From positions 1-64,000 of the forward strand of contig CAYLPU010000011.1 in assembly GCA_964385635.1 (NCBI GenBank): DNA of 64,000 nucleotides. Reading direction: 5' to 3'. The notes beneath the pieces are model-generated. The model was not told where the DNA came from and searched no databases. It was given only the letters and a program-made list of their open reading frames with translations. Each line of letters begins with the position of its first letter. The first letter of the stretch is position 1. The DNA is from CAYLPU01 sp964385635. GTDB taxonomy: Bacteria; Chloroflexota; Anaerolineae; B4-G1. Shown piece after piece: positions 16,976 to 25,129 of the stretch. Made by a program: the position numbers and the translations under genes.

Positions 16976-17203
16976 TTGAGAGTCGAGACACTTACGGAGG
17001 CTATGTTTTCCCTGGATGAGCCCTGGCGAGGCCGGTTCCTGGACCTGGTGGCCAACCTGGCCACGGGAGAGATGTGGGACGGGGGGCGGCGGCCGGGGCG
17101 GGAAGAGGTGACGGCTTGGCTGGGGACCGACTATGGCCTATACCAGGAAATGATGGTGCTGGTGGACGCGTGGCGGCGGCCGAGAGTAGGAAGGTTGCCA
17201 TAG
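16976..17203 (+). CDS. Small hypothetical protein in peptide cluster
   Basis: About 75 residues, acidic and Trp-rich, with no recognised domain. The assigned start is a TTG at 16976; an in-frame ATG at 17002 preceded very closely by GGAGG is the alternative. It lies 183 bp after the Os1348-like peptide on the same strand. Codon use is like that of neighbours, and the ORF is open through a GC-rich stretch, but coding status is uncertain. Confidence 0.4.
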   Translation: MRVETLTEAMFSLDEPWRGRFLDLVANLATGEMWDGGRRPGREEVTAWLGTDYGLYQEMMVLVDAWRRPRVGRLP

Positions 17204-17365
17204 CCTCCTGGTGGGTTCAATTGTATAAGCGTCACTTGTGCCAGCAGGTGCTGCCTCTGACCGGGGTCAGTGTAGGTGTACTTGTAGGTCCAGGCAAGTC
17301 CAGAGTTGGGCTGTGCCTGTTCTGTGTGTGCATCATGTCTTGCGTTTTTGCTTCCGGTAGGGTGG

Positions 17366-18781
17366 CTAATACGCGCCGTCTCCAAACAACACCTCGGGGA
17401 TGGTACGCAGTAAGATCTTGAAATCAAGCCATAGTGACCAGTTTTCAATGTAGTAAATATCGAGCAGCACACCGTCATCGAAACTGAGCAGGCTGCGGCC
17501 GCTGACCTGCCACAATCCGGTCATTCCTGGGCGTGCTTCCAGCCGCTTTTTGTGCCATTCCATGTAGCGGCTGACCTCGACCGGGAGGGATGGGCGTGGT
17601 CCCACCAGGCTCATCTCTCCGCGTAATACGTTCCACAGTTGTGGTAGTTCATCGAGGCTGGTGTGCCGCAGAAACCGGCCCACGCGAGTCAGGCGCGGGT
17701 CGTCGCGGATTTTGAAGAGAGGGCCGTCGGCCTCGTTCAGTTCGCGCAATTGCTCCAACTCCGCTTCGGCTCCCTCGTGCATTGAGCGAAACTTGTAACA
17801 TTCGAACGTCTTTCCGCCCGCTCCCACGCGGGTCTGGCGGAAGACGATTGGGCCGGGTGAGTTGATCCGGGTGGCCAGCGCGATCAATGCCAGGAGCGGG
17901 GCCCCTAGCGTCAGTCCCACCAGTGCGCCAAAGACGTCCATGCCTCGCTTGACCAGCAGGGTTCCCTGTCCGAAGCCAACCTCCCGCACGCCAATCAGTG
18001 GCACGCCACCCAAATCGTCCACGTCCACGTGGCTGAGACTCATCTGGAAGAGATCGGGCACGATATGGGCGCTCACTTGCCGCCGCTCGCACTCCCGTAC
18101 GATGGCCATGATCTTGCGGTGGTACATCCACGGTAACGTTACGATGACTTCATCTACTGCTTCTTTCTCGATCATCTGTGCCAGATTGTTTACCGGTCCC
18201 AACGCTTTAAAGCGCCCGATGTCGGTCTGGCCTTTCTGCGGGTTATCGTCTACGAAGCCAACGATCTGATAGCCCAGTTCGGGCCGTGCCACGATGGTAC
18301 GCATCACTGTGCGTCCTACCTCACCAGCCCCGACGATGATAAGGCGGACCATCCCGATGCCGCGAGAGCGCAGCCAGCCCAGGATCATGTTCTGCATCAT
18401 CCGCGATACGGCCAGCAAGATGATCGCAATGATGCCCGCCTCAATGAGCAACAGGCGTGAGTATTGACGGGGCTGGAGGACAAAGGTGACGGCCAGCATC
18501 ACCACCACGGATTTAGCCGTGGCGTTGATGACGCGATAGACCTGATCGAGCCAAGGTTGCCCGCGTTGGTGTTGGTAGACGCGGTCCATTTGGAAAGCCA
18601 GCAGCATCAGCACGGTGAACAGGAAGCCAAAGGAGGCGTAGGCCGATAGTGAGTGATAGTAATTGATGTCGAGGAACCATTGCAGTTCGTAGCGCACCCA
18701 GTAGGCCAGCGACATGCTGGCGTTGATCAGCAGGATGTCGGAGATGATGACCCACCAGGAAGCCTGCCTGCGTGTTCTCAT
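17366..18781 (-). CDS. Polyprenyl-phosphate sugar-1-phosphate transferase (exopolysaccharide initiation)
   Basis: 471 residues: about four N-terminal membrane helices, a Rossmann-like CoA_binding_3 segment (LIIVGAGEVGRTVMRTI), a further helix, and a C-terminal bacterial sugar transferase domain. The latter shows KRGMDVFGALVGL, SPGPIVFRQTRVG, KFRSM, TSLDELPQLWNVLRGEMSLVGPRP and the closing RPGMTGLWQVSGR. The family transfers a hexose-1-phosphate to undecaprenyl phosphate at the inner face of the membrane, starting capsule or exopolysaccharide repeat synthesis. It overlaps the upstream glycosyltransferase gene by four bases. Confidence 0.92.
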   Translation of the reverse strand: MRTRRQASWWVIISDILLINASMSLAYWVRYELQWFLDINYYHSLSAYASFGFLFTVLMLLAFQMDRVYQHQRGQPWLDQVYRVINATAKSVVVMLAVTFVLQPRQYSRLLLIEAGIIAIILLAVSRMMQNMILGWLRSRGIGMVRLIIVGAGEVGRTVMRTIVARPELGYQIVGFVDDNPQKGQTDIGRFKALGPVNNLAQMIEKEAVDEVIVTLPWMYHRKIMAIVRECERRQVSAHIVPDLFQMSLSHVDVDDLGGVPLIGVREVGFGQGTLLVKRGMDVFGALVGLTLGAPLLALIALATRINSPGPIVFRQTRVGAGGKTFECYKFRSMHEGAEAELEQLRELNEADGPLFKIRDDPRLTRVGRFLRHTSLDELPQLWNVLRGEMSLVGPRPSLPVEVSRYMEWHKKRLEARPGMTGLWQVSGRSLLSFDDGVLLDIYYIENWSLWLDFKILLRTIPEVLFGDGAY

Positions 18782-19950
18782 GTTTCTCCCTCTTCGGCCA
18801 GGGCGCGCCGGTACGCACGCGCTGTCTCTCGTGCGGTGTGCGGCCAGGTGAACCGTCTGGCGTGGGCCAGACCGCGCGTTCGCAACCTGTCCCGCAACGG
18901 TTCATCCGTCAGTAGCCGGTTCAGCCCCTCCGCCAGTGCTTCTACGTCGTGCGGATCGACTGTCAAGGCTGCGTCGCCGGCTGCCTCAGGCAACGAAGAT
19001 GCGTTCGAGGTCAGCACAGGCGTACCACAGGCTAGCGCTTCCAGTACCGGTAACCCAAATCCTTCGTATAGCGAGGGGTAAACCAAAGCCAAAGCAGCAT
19101 TGTACCACAGCGGTAATTCGTCGTTCGGAACATAGCCAGGAAACAAGACATCTTGGTCCAGGGCCAGCGCTTCTACCCTGGCAAATAATCTGTCGTAGAG
19201 CCAGCCTCTGCCGCCAGCCAGCACCAGTTTCACTGGCCCCCGGCTCGCTGCTTCTTGTCTCCTGAATTGAGCAAAGGCCTCTACCAGCCGTACCAGATTC
19301 TTGCGTGGTTCCAGTGTGCCCACGAATAGCACAAACCGCTCTGGTAGCCCCTGGTGCTGGCGGAAGGTCTCTACCGCAGCGGTTGGTAGCGGGCGGAAAG
19401 CCGGTTCCACCCCGTGATAGATGATGTCAATCCGCTCTGGCGGGATGCCCAGCAGCCGTGTGATCTCAGTGGCAGTGTGGGCTGAGACGGCGATAAGCCG
19501 CCGGGCGCGACGTGCCGAAAGTTGTGTCAGCACCTTCAGGTAGAGCCGGTTGGCGGGGCGGAACAGGGTGGGGAAACGGATGAAGCTCAGGTCATGGATG
19601 GTGACGATCGCCGGGCAGGGGGTGAGTAAAGGGCCGATGAAGACGGGCCCATGCACCAGGTCTGCCCCGATCTGCTTTAGCGTCCAGGGTTGTGCCAGTT
19701 GCTCCCACATCACTCGCGCCGCCGCTCTGCTCGTGGGCCAGCGAGACTGGAGTGATCTGAGGGCAACGTCTGGAGGAAGTACGCCCTCGCCCAGCAGAAC
19801 GGTATAACGCAGCCCGCCATTGGCCTGCCTTAGATGGCATAGCAGATGGTAGATGTACCGGTGTACGCCCGCGCTGCGATACCAGGCCCGACCTGAGAGA
19901 AGGTGTGCGTTGATGGCAACGTGAAAACCATTCCCTGCGGTGCCTCTCAT
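18778..19950 (-). CDS. GT4-family glycosyltransferase
   Basis: 390 residues of GT-B fold. N-terminal VAINAHLLSG...SAGVHRYIYHLL is the usual start. The donor-binding half carries VLFVGTLEPRKN, VLAGGRGW, and LVYPSLYEGFGLPVLEALACGTPVLTSNASSLPE with the conserved E(x)7E arrangement. Retaining transfer of a nucleotide-sugar hexose or mannose to a polysaccharide is likely. It is coupled to the sugar-phosphate transferase downstream by an ATGA overlap, so both serve one surface-polysaccharide pathway. Confidence 0.9.
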   Translation of the reverse strand: MRGTAGNGFHVAINAHLLSGRAWYRSAGVHRYIYHLLCHLRQANGGLRYTVLLGEGVLPPDVALRSLQSRWPTSRAAARVMWEQLAQPWTLKQIGADLVHGPVFIGPLLTPCPAIVTIHDLSFIRFPTLFRPANRLYLKVLTQLSARRARRLIAVSAHTATEITRLLGIPPERIDIIYHGVEPAFRPLPTAAVETFRQHQGLPERFVLFVGTLEPRKNLVRLVEAFAQFRRQEAASRGPVKLVLAGGRGWLYDRLFARVEALALDQDVLFPGYVPNDELPLWYNAALALVYPSLYEGFGLPVLEALACGTPVLTSNASSLPEAAGDAALTVDPHDVEALAEGLNRLLTDEPLRDRLRTRGLAHARRFTWPHTARETARAYRRALAEEGET

Positions 19951-20037
19951 AGCAGAGGGATTATATCACATTGCGCCAGACCAGGCCAATCACCCGAGTC
20001 GGCCTCTTGTTCTCCCTCGGCATCTTCCTCTCCTCTG

Positions 20038-20065
20038 TTGACTCTCTTGCGTAGGTGGGTATAAT
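20038..20065 (+). promoter_or_regulatory. Promoter of HDAC-like gene
   Basis: TTGACT (20038-20043), 16-bp spacer, perfect TATAAT (20060-20065), about 46 bp before the ATG at 20112. Confidence 0.7.
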
Positions 20066-20111
20066 CATAACTTGAGGCTATCGAAACAGAGACCAGGGTT
20101 AGGGAGCAGAT

Positions 20112-21140
20112 ATGGACACGGCCTACGTTTACGACCCGATCTATCTTGAACACGATTTGCCTTCTCATCCTGAGAATGCCCGCCGCCTGAAGCGCATTCT
20201 CAGGATGCTGGAAGACGAGGGGGTGTTGGCGCGTCTGAGGTCCCTGGAACCTCGCCCAGCGACAGCCGAGGAGCTGCAGCGCGCACACACTTCAGAGTAC
20301 ATTGAGCGGGTGCGGCGAAAGGCCCAGGCGGGCGGCGGATATCTTGATCCCGACACTTATGTCTCGCCTCGTTCCTTCGATGCGGCTGTGATGGCCGCTG
20401 GGGGGGTTGTTCGGGTGGTAGAAGCGGTGCTGGCAGGCGAGGTTGCTAACGGTTTTGCTCTGGTGCGTCCGCCAGGACATCACGCCACGGCCACGCAGGC
20501 GATGGGTTTCTGTCTCTTCAACAACGTTGCTGTGGCCGCACGGGCTGTGCTGTCGAGGGAGGGGGTGGAGCGCGTCTTCATCGCTGACTTCGACGTGCAC
20601 CACGGCAATGGAACTCAGGACGCTTTTGCCGACGACCCAGCGGTTTTCTACTTCTCCACCCACCAGTACCCACACTATCCAGGTACCGGCTTCTGGAGCG
20701 AGACGGGGTACGGCGCTGGCGAGGGAACCGTGCTCAACGTGCCATTGCCGCCGGGTGTGGGCGATGCAGGCTACGCCCAGGTCTTCGCCGAGCTGGTCTG
20801 GCCGTTGGCGGAGCGCTTCCAGCCCGACTTGATCCTGGTCTCGGCTGGCTATGATGCTCACTGGAGCGACCCATTGGCGCACATGAACCTTTCACTGACC
20901 GGCTATACCTGGCTGGAGCGGGAACTGGCACGCATTGCCGAGCAGTTGTGCGACGGGCAGATCGTATTTACGCTTGAGGGTGGCTACCAACTGGATGTGC
21001 TGGCCTGTGGTGTGCTCAATGCCTTCTATGTTATGTTGGGGGAGGATACCATCGCTGACCCTTTAGGTCCTTCCCCGCGTCCCGAACGGCCGGTGGATGC
21101 GCTGGTAGCACGCTTGCGGGAAGTGCATGGCTTGAATTGA
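20112..21140 (+). CDS. Histone deacetylase superfamily protein (AcuC/HDAC-like)
   Basis: 342 residues with the arginase/deacetylase fold. The catalytic His pair is in PPGHHATA, zinc ligands in IADFDVHHGNGTQ, the FSTHQYPHYPGTG loop follows, and the last Asp ligand region is SAGYDAHWSDP. Length and motif order fit bacterial class II-like deacetylases, which act on acetyl-lysine, acetylpolyamines or related amides. It stands alone between divergent glycosyltransferases and the TPR protein, so context does not narrow the substrate. Confidence 0.9.
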   Translation: MDTAYVYDPIYLEHDLPSHPENARRLKRILRMLEDEGVLARLRSLEPRPATAEELQRAHTSEYIERVRRKAQAGGGYLDPDTYVSPRSFDAAVMAAGGVVRVVEAVLAGEVANGFALVRPPGHHATATQAMGFCLFNNVAVAARAVLSREGVERVFIADFDVHHGNGTQDAFADDPAVFYFSTHQYPHYPGTGFWSETGYGAGEGTVLNVPLPPGVGDAGYAQVFAELVWPLAERFQPDLILVSAGYDAHWSDPLAHMNLSLTGYTWLERELARIAEQLCDGQIVFTLEGGYQLDVLACGVLNAFYVMLGEDTIADPLGPSPRPERPVDALVARLREVHGLN

Positions 21141-21242
21141 CTTTTTGTGCGAGACGTTGCATAATCTATGGTGACCAGTGACATAAATGGTAGATGACCG
21201 AAAGCGGTTCAATATCCTGTTTGAGCAGGAGAAGGGGGAACA

Positions 21243-24200
21243 ATGATTGAGATTTCCCTTGAGGAGTATTGTGAGCAGATTGAGAGCGCGATTGAGCAGG
21301 GCCGTTATGCGGAGGCCGTAGCCCATGGAAAGCATGTCCTGAGGCACTACTCCAAACACGTGGCAACCTATCGGCTGCTGGGTACGGCAATGCTCGAAGC
21401 CGGCCAGGATGAGTACACTGTCGATATGTTTCGCCGCGTGCTTAGCGCTGATCCTGAAGACATGCTCGCATGGGCGGGGATGAGCGAAGTGCACAACCGG
21501 CGTAGTGAGATTGACGCGGCAGCGTGGTGTCTGGAGCGGGCATTCGAACTGGCTACCGAGAACAAGGTGGTGGAGGAGGAATTATGCCACCTATATGGCC
21601 GGCGAGATGGCGTTGAAGCCCAGCGGGTCCAACTCACCCGTGGCGCGCTGGCCCGGCTCTACCTGAGGGGCGATTTGCTCTCGCGGGCGATCGGCGAATT
21701 CCGTGCCCTGCTGGCTGAGCATCCCGAACGGGTGGACCTCAGCATTGCGCTGGCTGAGGCGCTCTGGCGCAACGATCAGCGATTGGAGGCGTCGGAGGTC
21801 TGCCAGCAGGTGCTGGATATGCTGCCCTACTGCCTCAAGGTCAATTTGATCCTGGGGGAAATCTGGAACAGCAGTGGTCGAGAGGAAGGACAGATGTACC
21901 TGCGGCGGGCCGAGGCCCTGGACCCGGAGAACAAGGTAGCGCAGGAACTCTTCGGGGATGCATCACCGCTGCCAGCACGAGAAGTGCGGATCGTTCCCCT
22001 GGAGTATCAGCCCCCGATCAAGGAGGAGCTCCCGGCCTGGATGGCTGAGGTGGAGGCCGTATCGGCAGAGGGGCCACCGCTGACCGAGCGTGAGGCCGCG
22101 TTGGTTGACGTCGCGGCAGCGCTGGAGGCGCAGATTGAGATTCCTTCCTGGTTGGAGGAGATCGGCCTGAGCGAGGAGGCCCCTGCAACTGTACCGCCTG
22201 TTACCACCCCTACTGGGCCGTCGGAAGAGCAATTGCCAGAGGAAGCGGTTCCCGCTCCAGCAGAGGAAGCCCCTGAGTGGCTGGCAGGCATCCGTGAAGA
22301 GTTGGTGGAGGAAAGACCGGAGGCGGTGGTCGAGGAAGAGACTCCCGAATGGTTGTCTGGACTTGGTATGGAGTCAATCGGTGAGGAGGACATCTTGGAA
22401 CGGCTGTCTGAGCTGGATGTTGGGCCCACTGGTGAGGAGGAAGCGCCGGCGGTCTTGGAAGAGAAGGAGGTTCCGGAGTGGCTATCTGGATTGGGTGCCG
22501 AGGTAGCCGGTGAGGAAGCAGTCCCTTCTACTCCGCCCGCAGGAGAGTCTTCAGATTGGCTGGCCAGCCTGCGCGAGCAGTTTGTCGAAGAGGTAGAAGC
22601 GCTGGAGGAAACACCTGCCCCTGTAGCCGAGGAGGTGCCTAAGCCGGCCTGGTTGGAGGGTGAGGGGTTGCCTTCTGGTGACGAGGCGCTGGAGTGGCTG
22701 GAGCGACTGGCAGAGGGCGAAGAGGAAAAACTGCGCGTCCAGGCTGAAGCGGAGGCCGAGGTCCGCGTGGCCGAAATCGAAGAGGCGGTGGTGGAGGAAG
22801 CCGTAGCCCCTCCAGTTGGGGAGGCTGCTGTTCCCCAGGCCGAGGCAGGGTTCGGCTGGACGGCGTTCGGTGAGCCTGGGGCTCCGCCCGAGGCTGCCCC
22901 AGCGGTGGAGGAGATCCCGCCAGTGGAAGTACCAGAGGAGATGGATATCCCTGCCCCTGTAGCCGAGGAGGTGCCTAAGCCGGCCTGGCTGGAGGGCGAG
23001 GGGTTGCCCTCTGGTGATGAGGCGCTGGAGTGGCTGGAGCGACTGGCAGAGAGCAGAGAGGAAAAACTGCGCGTCCAGGCTGAAGCGGAGGCCGAGGTCC
23101 GCGTAGCCGAGATCGAAGAGGCGGTGGTGGAGGAAGCCTTAGCCCCTCCGGTTGGGGAGGCTGTCGTTCCCCCGGCCGAGGCAGGGTTCGGCTGGACGGC
23201 GTTCGGTGAGCCTGGGGCTCCGCCCGAGGCTGCCCCAGCGGTGGAGGAGATCCCGCCAGTGGAAGTACCAGAGGAGATGGATATCCCTGCCCCTGTAGCC
23301 GAGGAGGTGCCTAAGCCGGCCTGGCTGGAGGGCGAGGGGTTGCCCTCTGGTGATGAGGCGCTGGAGTGGCTGGAGCGACTGGCAGAGAGCAGAGAGGAAA
23401 AACTGCGCGTCCAGGCTGAAGCGGAGGCCGAGGTCCGCGTAGCCGAGATCGAAGAGGCGGTGGTGGAGGAAGCCTTAGCCCCTCCGGTTGGGGAGGCTGT
23501 CGTTCCCCCGGCCGAGGCAGGGTTCGGCTGGACGGCGTTCGGTGAGCCCGAGCCACCTCCCGTGGTCGAAGAGGCTCCGCAAGCGGAACCGGCTTTCGGT
23601 TGGACGGCCTTTGGCGAACCAGAGGCTCCGCCCGAGGCTATTCCGACGGCAGAGGCGGTAGAGGAGGCTTTGCCAGTAGAGGAAGAGGTCGTCCTTCCTG
23701 AGGTCTTGGAACAGGTGCTCCCGGAGGAGGTGAAGGCTCCGCCTACGGCGGAGGCGCCGGTGGTGGAGGAGAGACTCCCGTCTGAGGAGATCCTTGCACC
23801 GGAGGTAGTACCGCTCACGGAGGAGATGCGTTGGGGGGCTGTGCTGGAGGTATCGTTGGAGGAGGCGGAAGTGGCTTCAGCCCCGGTAATCGAGGAAGTG
23901 CCAGGCATGCCTGAGATGGAGATAACGGAACCGCTTGAGGAGGCCGCAGCACCACCAGAAATCCCGACCTTCGAGGTTCCTGCTGAGCCCTTCGCCGCCG
24001 AGCGGGCTCATCTGAAGGAGCATCCGCGCGATTACGAAGCCTGGCTAGCGCTGGCGCGGGCGCTGTGGCAGGCTGGTGAGCAACAAGAAGCATTGGAAGC
24101 CTATACCCGTGTTATCCGCGTTGGTAAGTTTCTCGAGAGCGTGGTCCCGGACCTGGAAGAGTATGTGGAGCAGGAGCTCGACGTCAGCGCACAGCGTTTA

Positions 24201-24278
24201 CTGGGTGACGCTTACATGAAAGACGGGCGGTTGCAGGATGCGTTGGACATCTACCGCCGGGCATTGGAGACTCTGTAA
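21243..24278 (+). CDS. TPR protein with long acidic, repeat-rich central region
   Basis: 1011 residues. The first 240 or so are TPR-like helices (YAEAVAHGKHVLRHYSKHVATYRLL). The last 90 are again TPR-like (AERAHLKEHPRDYEAWLALA to the end). Between them lies a Glu/Pro/Ala-rich, presumably disordered region that includes 2.8 tandem copies of a 336-bp (112-residue) unit and many P-x-W-L motifs (PEWLSGL, PAWLEGE, PSWLEEI). A scaffold holding partner proteins through short linear motifs is inferred. Similar layouts occur in Chloroflexota, but I assign no function. GAGAAGGGG precedes the ATG. Confidence 0.8.
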   Translation: MIEISLEEYCEQIESAIEQGRYAEAVAHGKHVLRHYSKHVATYRLLGTAMLEAGQDEYTVDMFRRVLSADPEDMLAWAGMSEVHNRRSEIDAAAWCLERAFELATENKVVEEELCHLYGRRDGVEAQRVQLTRGALARLYLRGDLLSRAIGEFRALLAEHPERVDLSIALAEALWRNDQRLEASEVCQQVLDMLPYCLKVNLILGEIWNSSGREEGQMYLRRAEALDPENKVAQELFGDASPLPAREVRIVPLEYQPPIKEELPAWMAEVEAVSAEGPPLTEREAALVDVAAALEAQIEIPSWLEEIGLSEEAPATVPPVTTPTGPSEEQLPEEAVPAPAEEAPEWLAGIREELVEERPEAVVEEETPEWLSGLGMESIGEEDILERLSELDVGPTGEEEAPAVLEEKEVPEWLSGLGAEVAGEEAVPSTPPAGESSDWLASLREQFVEEVEALEETPAPVAEEVPKPAWLEGEGLPSGDEALEWLERLAEGEEEKLRVQAEAEAEVRVAEIEEAVVEEAVAPPVGEAAVPQAEAGFGWTAFGEPGAPPEAAPAVEEIPPVEVPEEMDIPAPVAEEVPKPAWLEGEGLPSGDEALEWLERLAESREEKLRVQAEAEAEVRVAEIEEAVVEEALAPPVGEAVVPPAEAGFGWTAFGEPGAPPEAAPAVEEIPPVEVPEEMDIPAPVAEEVPKPAWLEGEGLPSGDEALEWLERLAESREEKLRVQAEAEAEVRVAEIEEAVVEEALAPPVGEAVVPPAEAGFGWTAFGEPEPPPVVEEAPQAEPAFGWTAFGEPEAPPEAIPTAEAVEEALPVEEEVVLPEVLEQVLPEEVKAPPTAEAPVVEERLPSEEILAPEVVPLTEEMRWGAVLEVSLEEAEVASAPVIEEVPGMPEMEITEPLEEAAAPPEIPTFEVPAEPFAAERAHLKEHPRDYEAWLALARALWQAGEQQEALEAYTRVIRVGKFLESVVPDLEEYVEQELDVSAQRLLGDAYMKDGRLQDALDIYRRALETL
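22615..23549 (+). repeat. 336-bp in-frame tandem repeat, about 2.8 copies
   Basis: Unit starts (CTGCCCCTGTAGCC) recur at 22615, 22951 and 23287, exactly 336 bp apart. Units two and three are almost identical, while the first has scattered substitutions. The third copy ends near 23549, where FGEP is followed by different sequence. Each unit encodes 112 residues including AEAEAEVRVAEIEEAVVEEA and GFGWTAFGEP. Confidence 0.9.
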
Positions 24279-24292
24279 GACGAGGAGGGGAC

Positions 24293-24742
24293 TTGGAACG
24301 CACGCTAGTTATCATCAAACCCGACGCTGTACAGCGCGGGCTTAGCGGAGAGATTATTGCCCGTTTCGAACGGCGGGGGCTGTGTATCGCGGCGCTGAAA
24401 CTGATACAGATTGACGAACCACTGGCTCGACGCCATTACGCGATTCACGAGGGGAAGTCCTTCTACGAGCCGCTAATTCGTTACATCACCTCCAGCCCAG
24501 TAGTGGTGATGGTATTGGAGGGAAACAACGCTATCGAGATCGCGCGCCGCACGATGGGAGCGACCAACCCGGCCGAGGCGGCCCCTGGCACCATCCGTGC
24601 TGACTTCGGCCTGGAGATCGGCCGAAACCTGGTGCACGGTTCCGATGGGCCGGAGACGGCGGCTTTCGAGGTGCCGCTCTTCTTTACCGAGGACGAGATC
24701 CTCTCATACGAACGGGACATCGACCGCTGGATATTTGAGTAG
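24293..24742 (+). CDS. ndk: Nucleoside diphosphate kinase
   Basis: 149 residues. It begins RTLVIIKPDAVQRGLSGEI, carries the catalytic His in RNLVHGSDGPE, and retains the TMGATNPAEAAPGTIRADF loop. The enzyme transfers the gamma phosphate between nucleoside triphosphates and diphosphates. The start is a TTG preceded by GAGGAGGGG, 14 bases after the TPR gene, so cotranscription is likely. It converges with rsfS, with four bases between the stops. Confidence 0.95.
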   Translation: MERTLVIIKPDAVQRGLSGEIIARFERRGLCIAALKLIQIDEPLARRHYAIHEGKSFYEPLIRYITSSPVVVMVLEGNNAIEIARRTMGATNPAEAAPGTIRADFGLEIGRNLVHGSDGPETAAFEVPLFFTEDEILSYERDIDRWIFE

Positions 24743-24746
24743 CATT

Positions 24747-25094
24747 TCACAGCATCCGTACCACGATCCGCCCGTTCTGCCACAGCCCCTCCAGGTCGTA
24801 GAAAGCCCGTATTTCCGGTGCGAACAGGTGGACCACTACATCGCCGTAGTCCATCAAAACCCAACCGGTGGCTGGTTCCACGTCGATGTGGAGCGGTCTG
24901 ACATCGAACCTCCGCTTGGTCTCCTGTTTGATGCTCTCGGTGATGGTCTTCGCTTGTCGTTCACTGGTGGTGCTGCCGATCACGAAATAGTCAGTCAGGA
25001 TGGAGATGTCGCGAATGTCGAGCAGCAATACATCTTCGCCCTTCTTATCGGCAATCATCTCCACGATGTTCCGAGCCAGTTCCAATGAGTCCAG
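24747..25094 (-). CDS. rsfS: Ribosome silencing factor RsfS
   Basis: 115 residues. Family signature strands are present: ILTDYFVIGSTTSERQAKTI, HIDVEPATGWVLMDYGDVVVH, and ending in FYDLEGLW. RsfS binds L14 (uL14) on the large subunit and blocks subunit joining in starvation. The conventional-looking start is the TTG at 25085. However, a CTG at 25094, six bases after a strong GGGAGGT, restores the conserved N-terminus DSLELARNIVE, so a CTG start is proposed. It is the third gene of an smc-asparaginase-rsfS run. Confidence 0.9.
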   Translation of the reverse strand: MDSLELARNIVEMIADKKGEDVLLLDIRDISILTDYFVIGSTTSERQAKTITESIKQETKRRFDVRPLHIDVEPATGWVLMDYGDVVVHLFAPEIRAFYDLEGLWQNGRIVVRML

Positions 25095-25129
25095 TAGTAC
25101 ACCTCCCGAAAATGACCAGTGACGAATGA

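Noticed and set aside
22615..23549. Regular repeats as a possible CRISPR array
   Set aside because: Units are 336 bp, coding and in frame, with no spacers. No CRISPR array or cas gene was seen in the window.
22007..23908. 633-codon Ser/Ala-rich minus-strand frame
   Set aside because: A shadow of the Glu-rich repeat region; its repetitiveness just mirrors the real gene.
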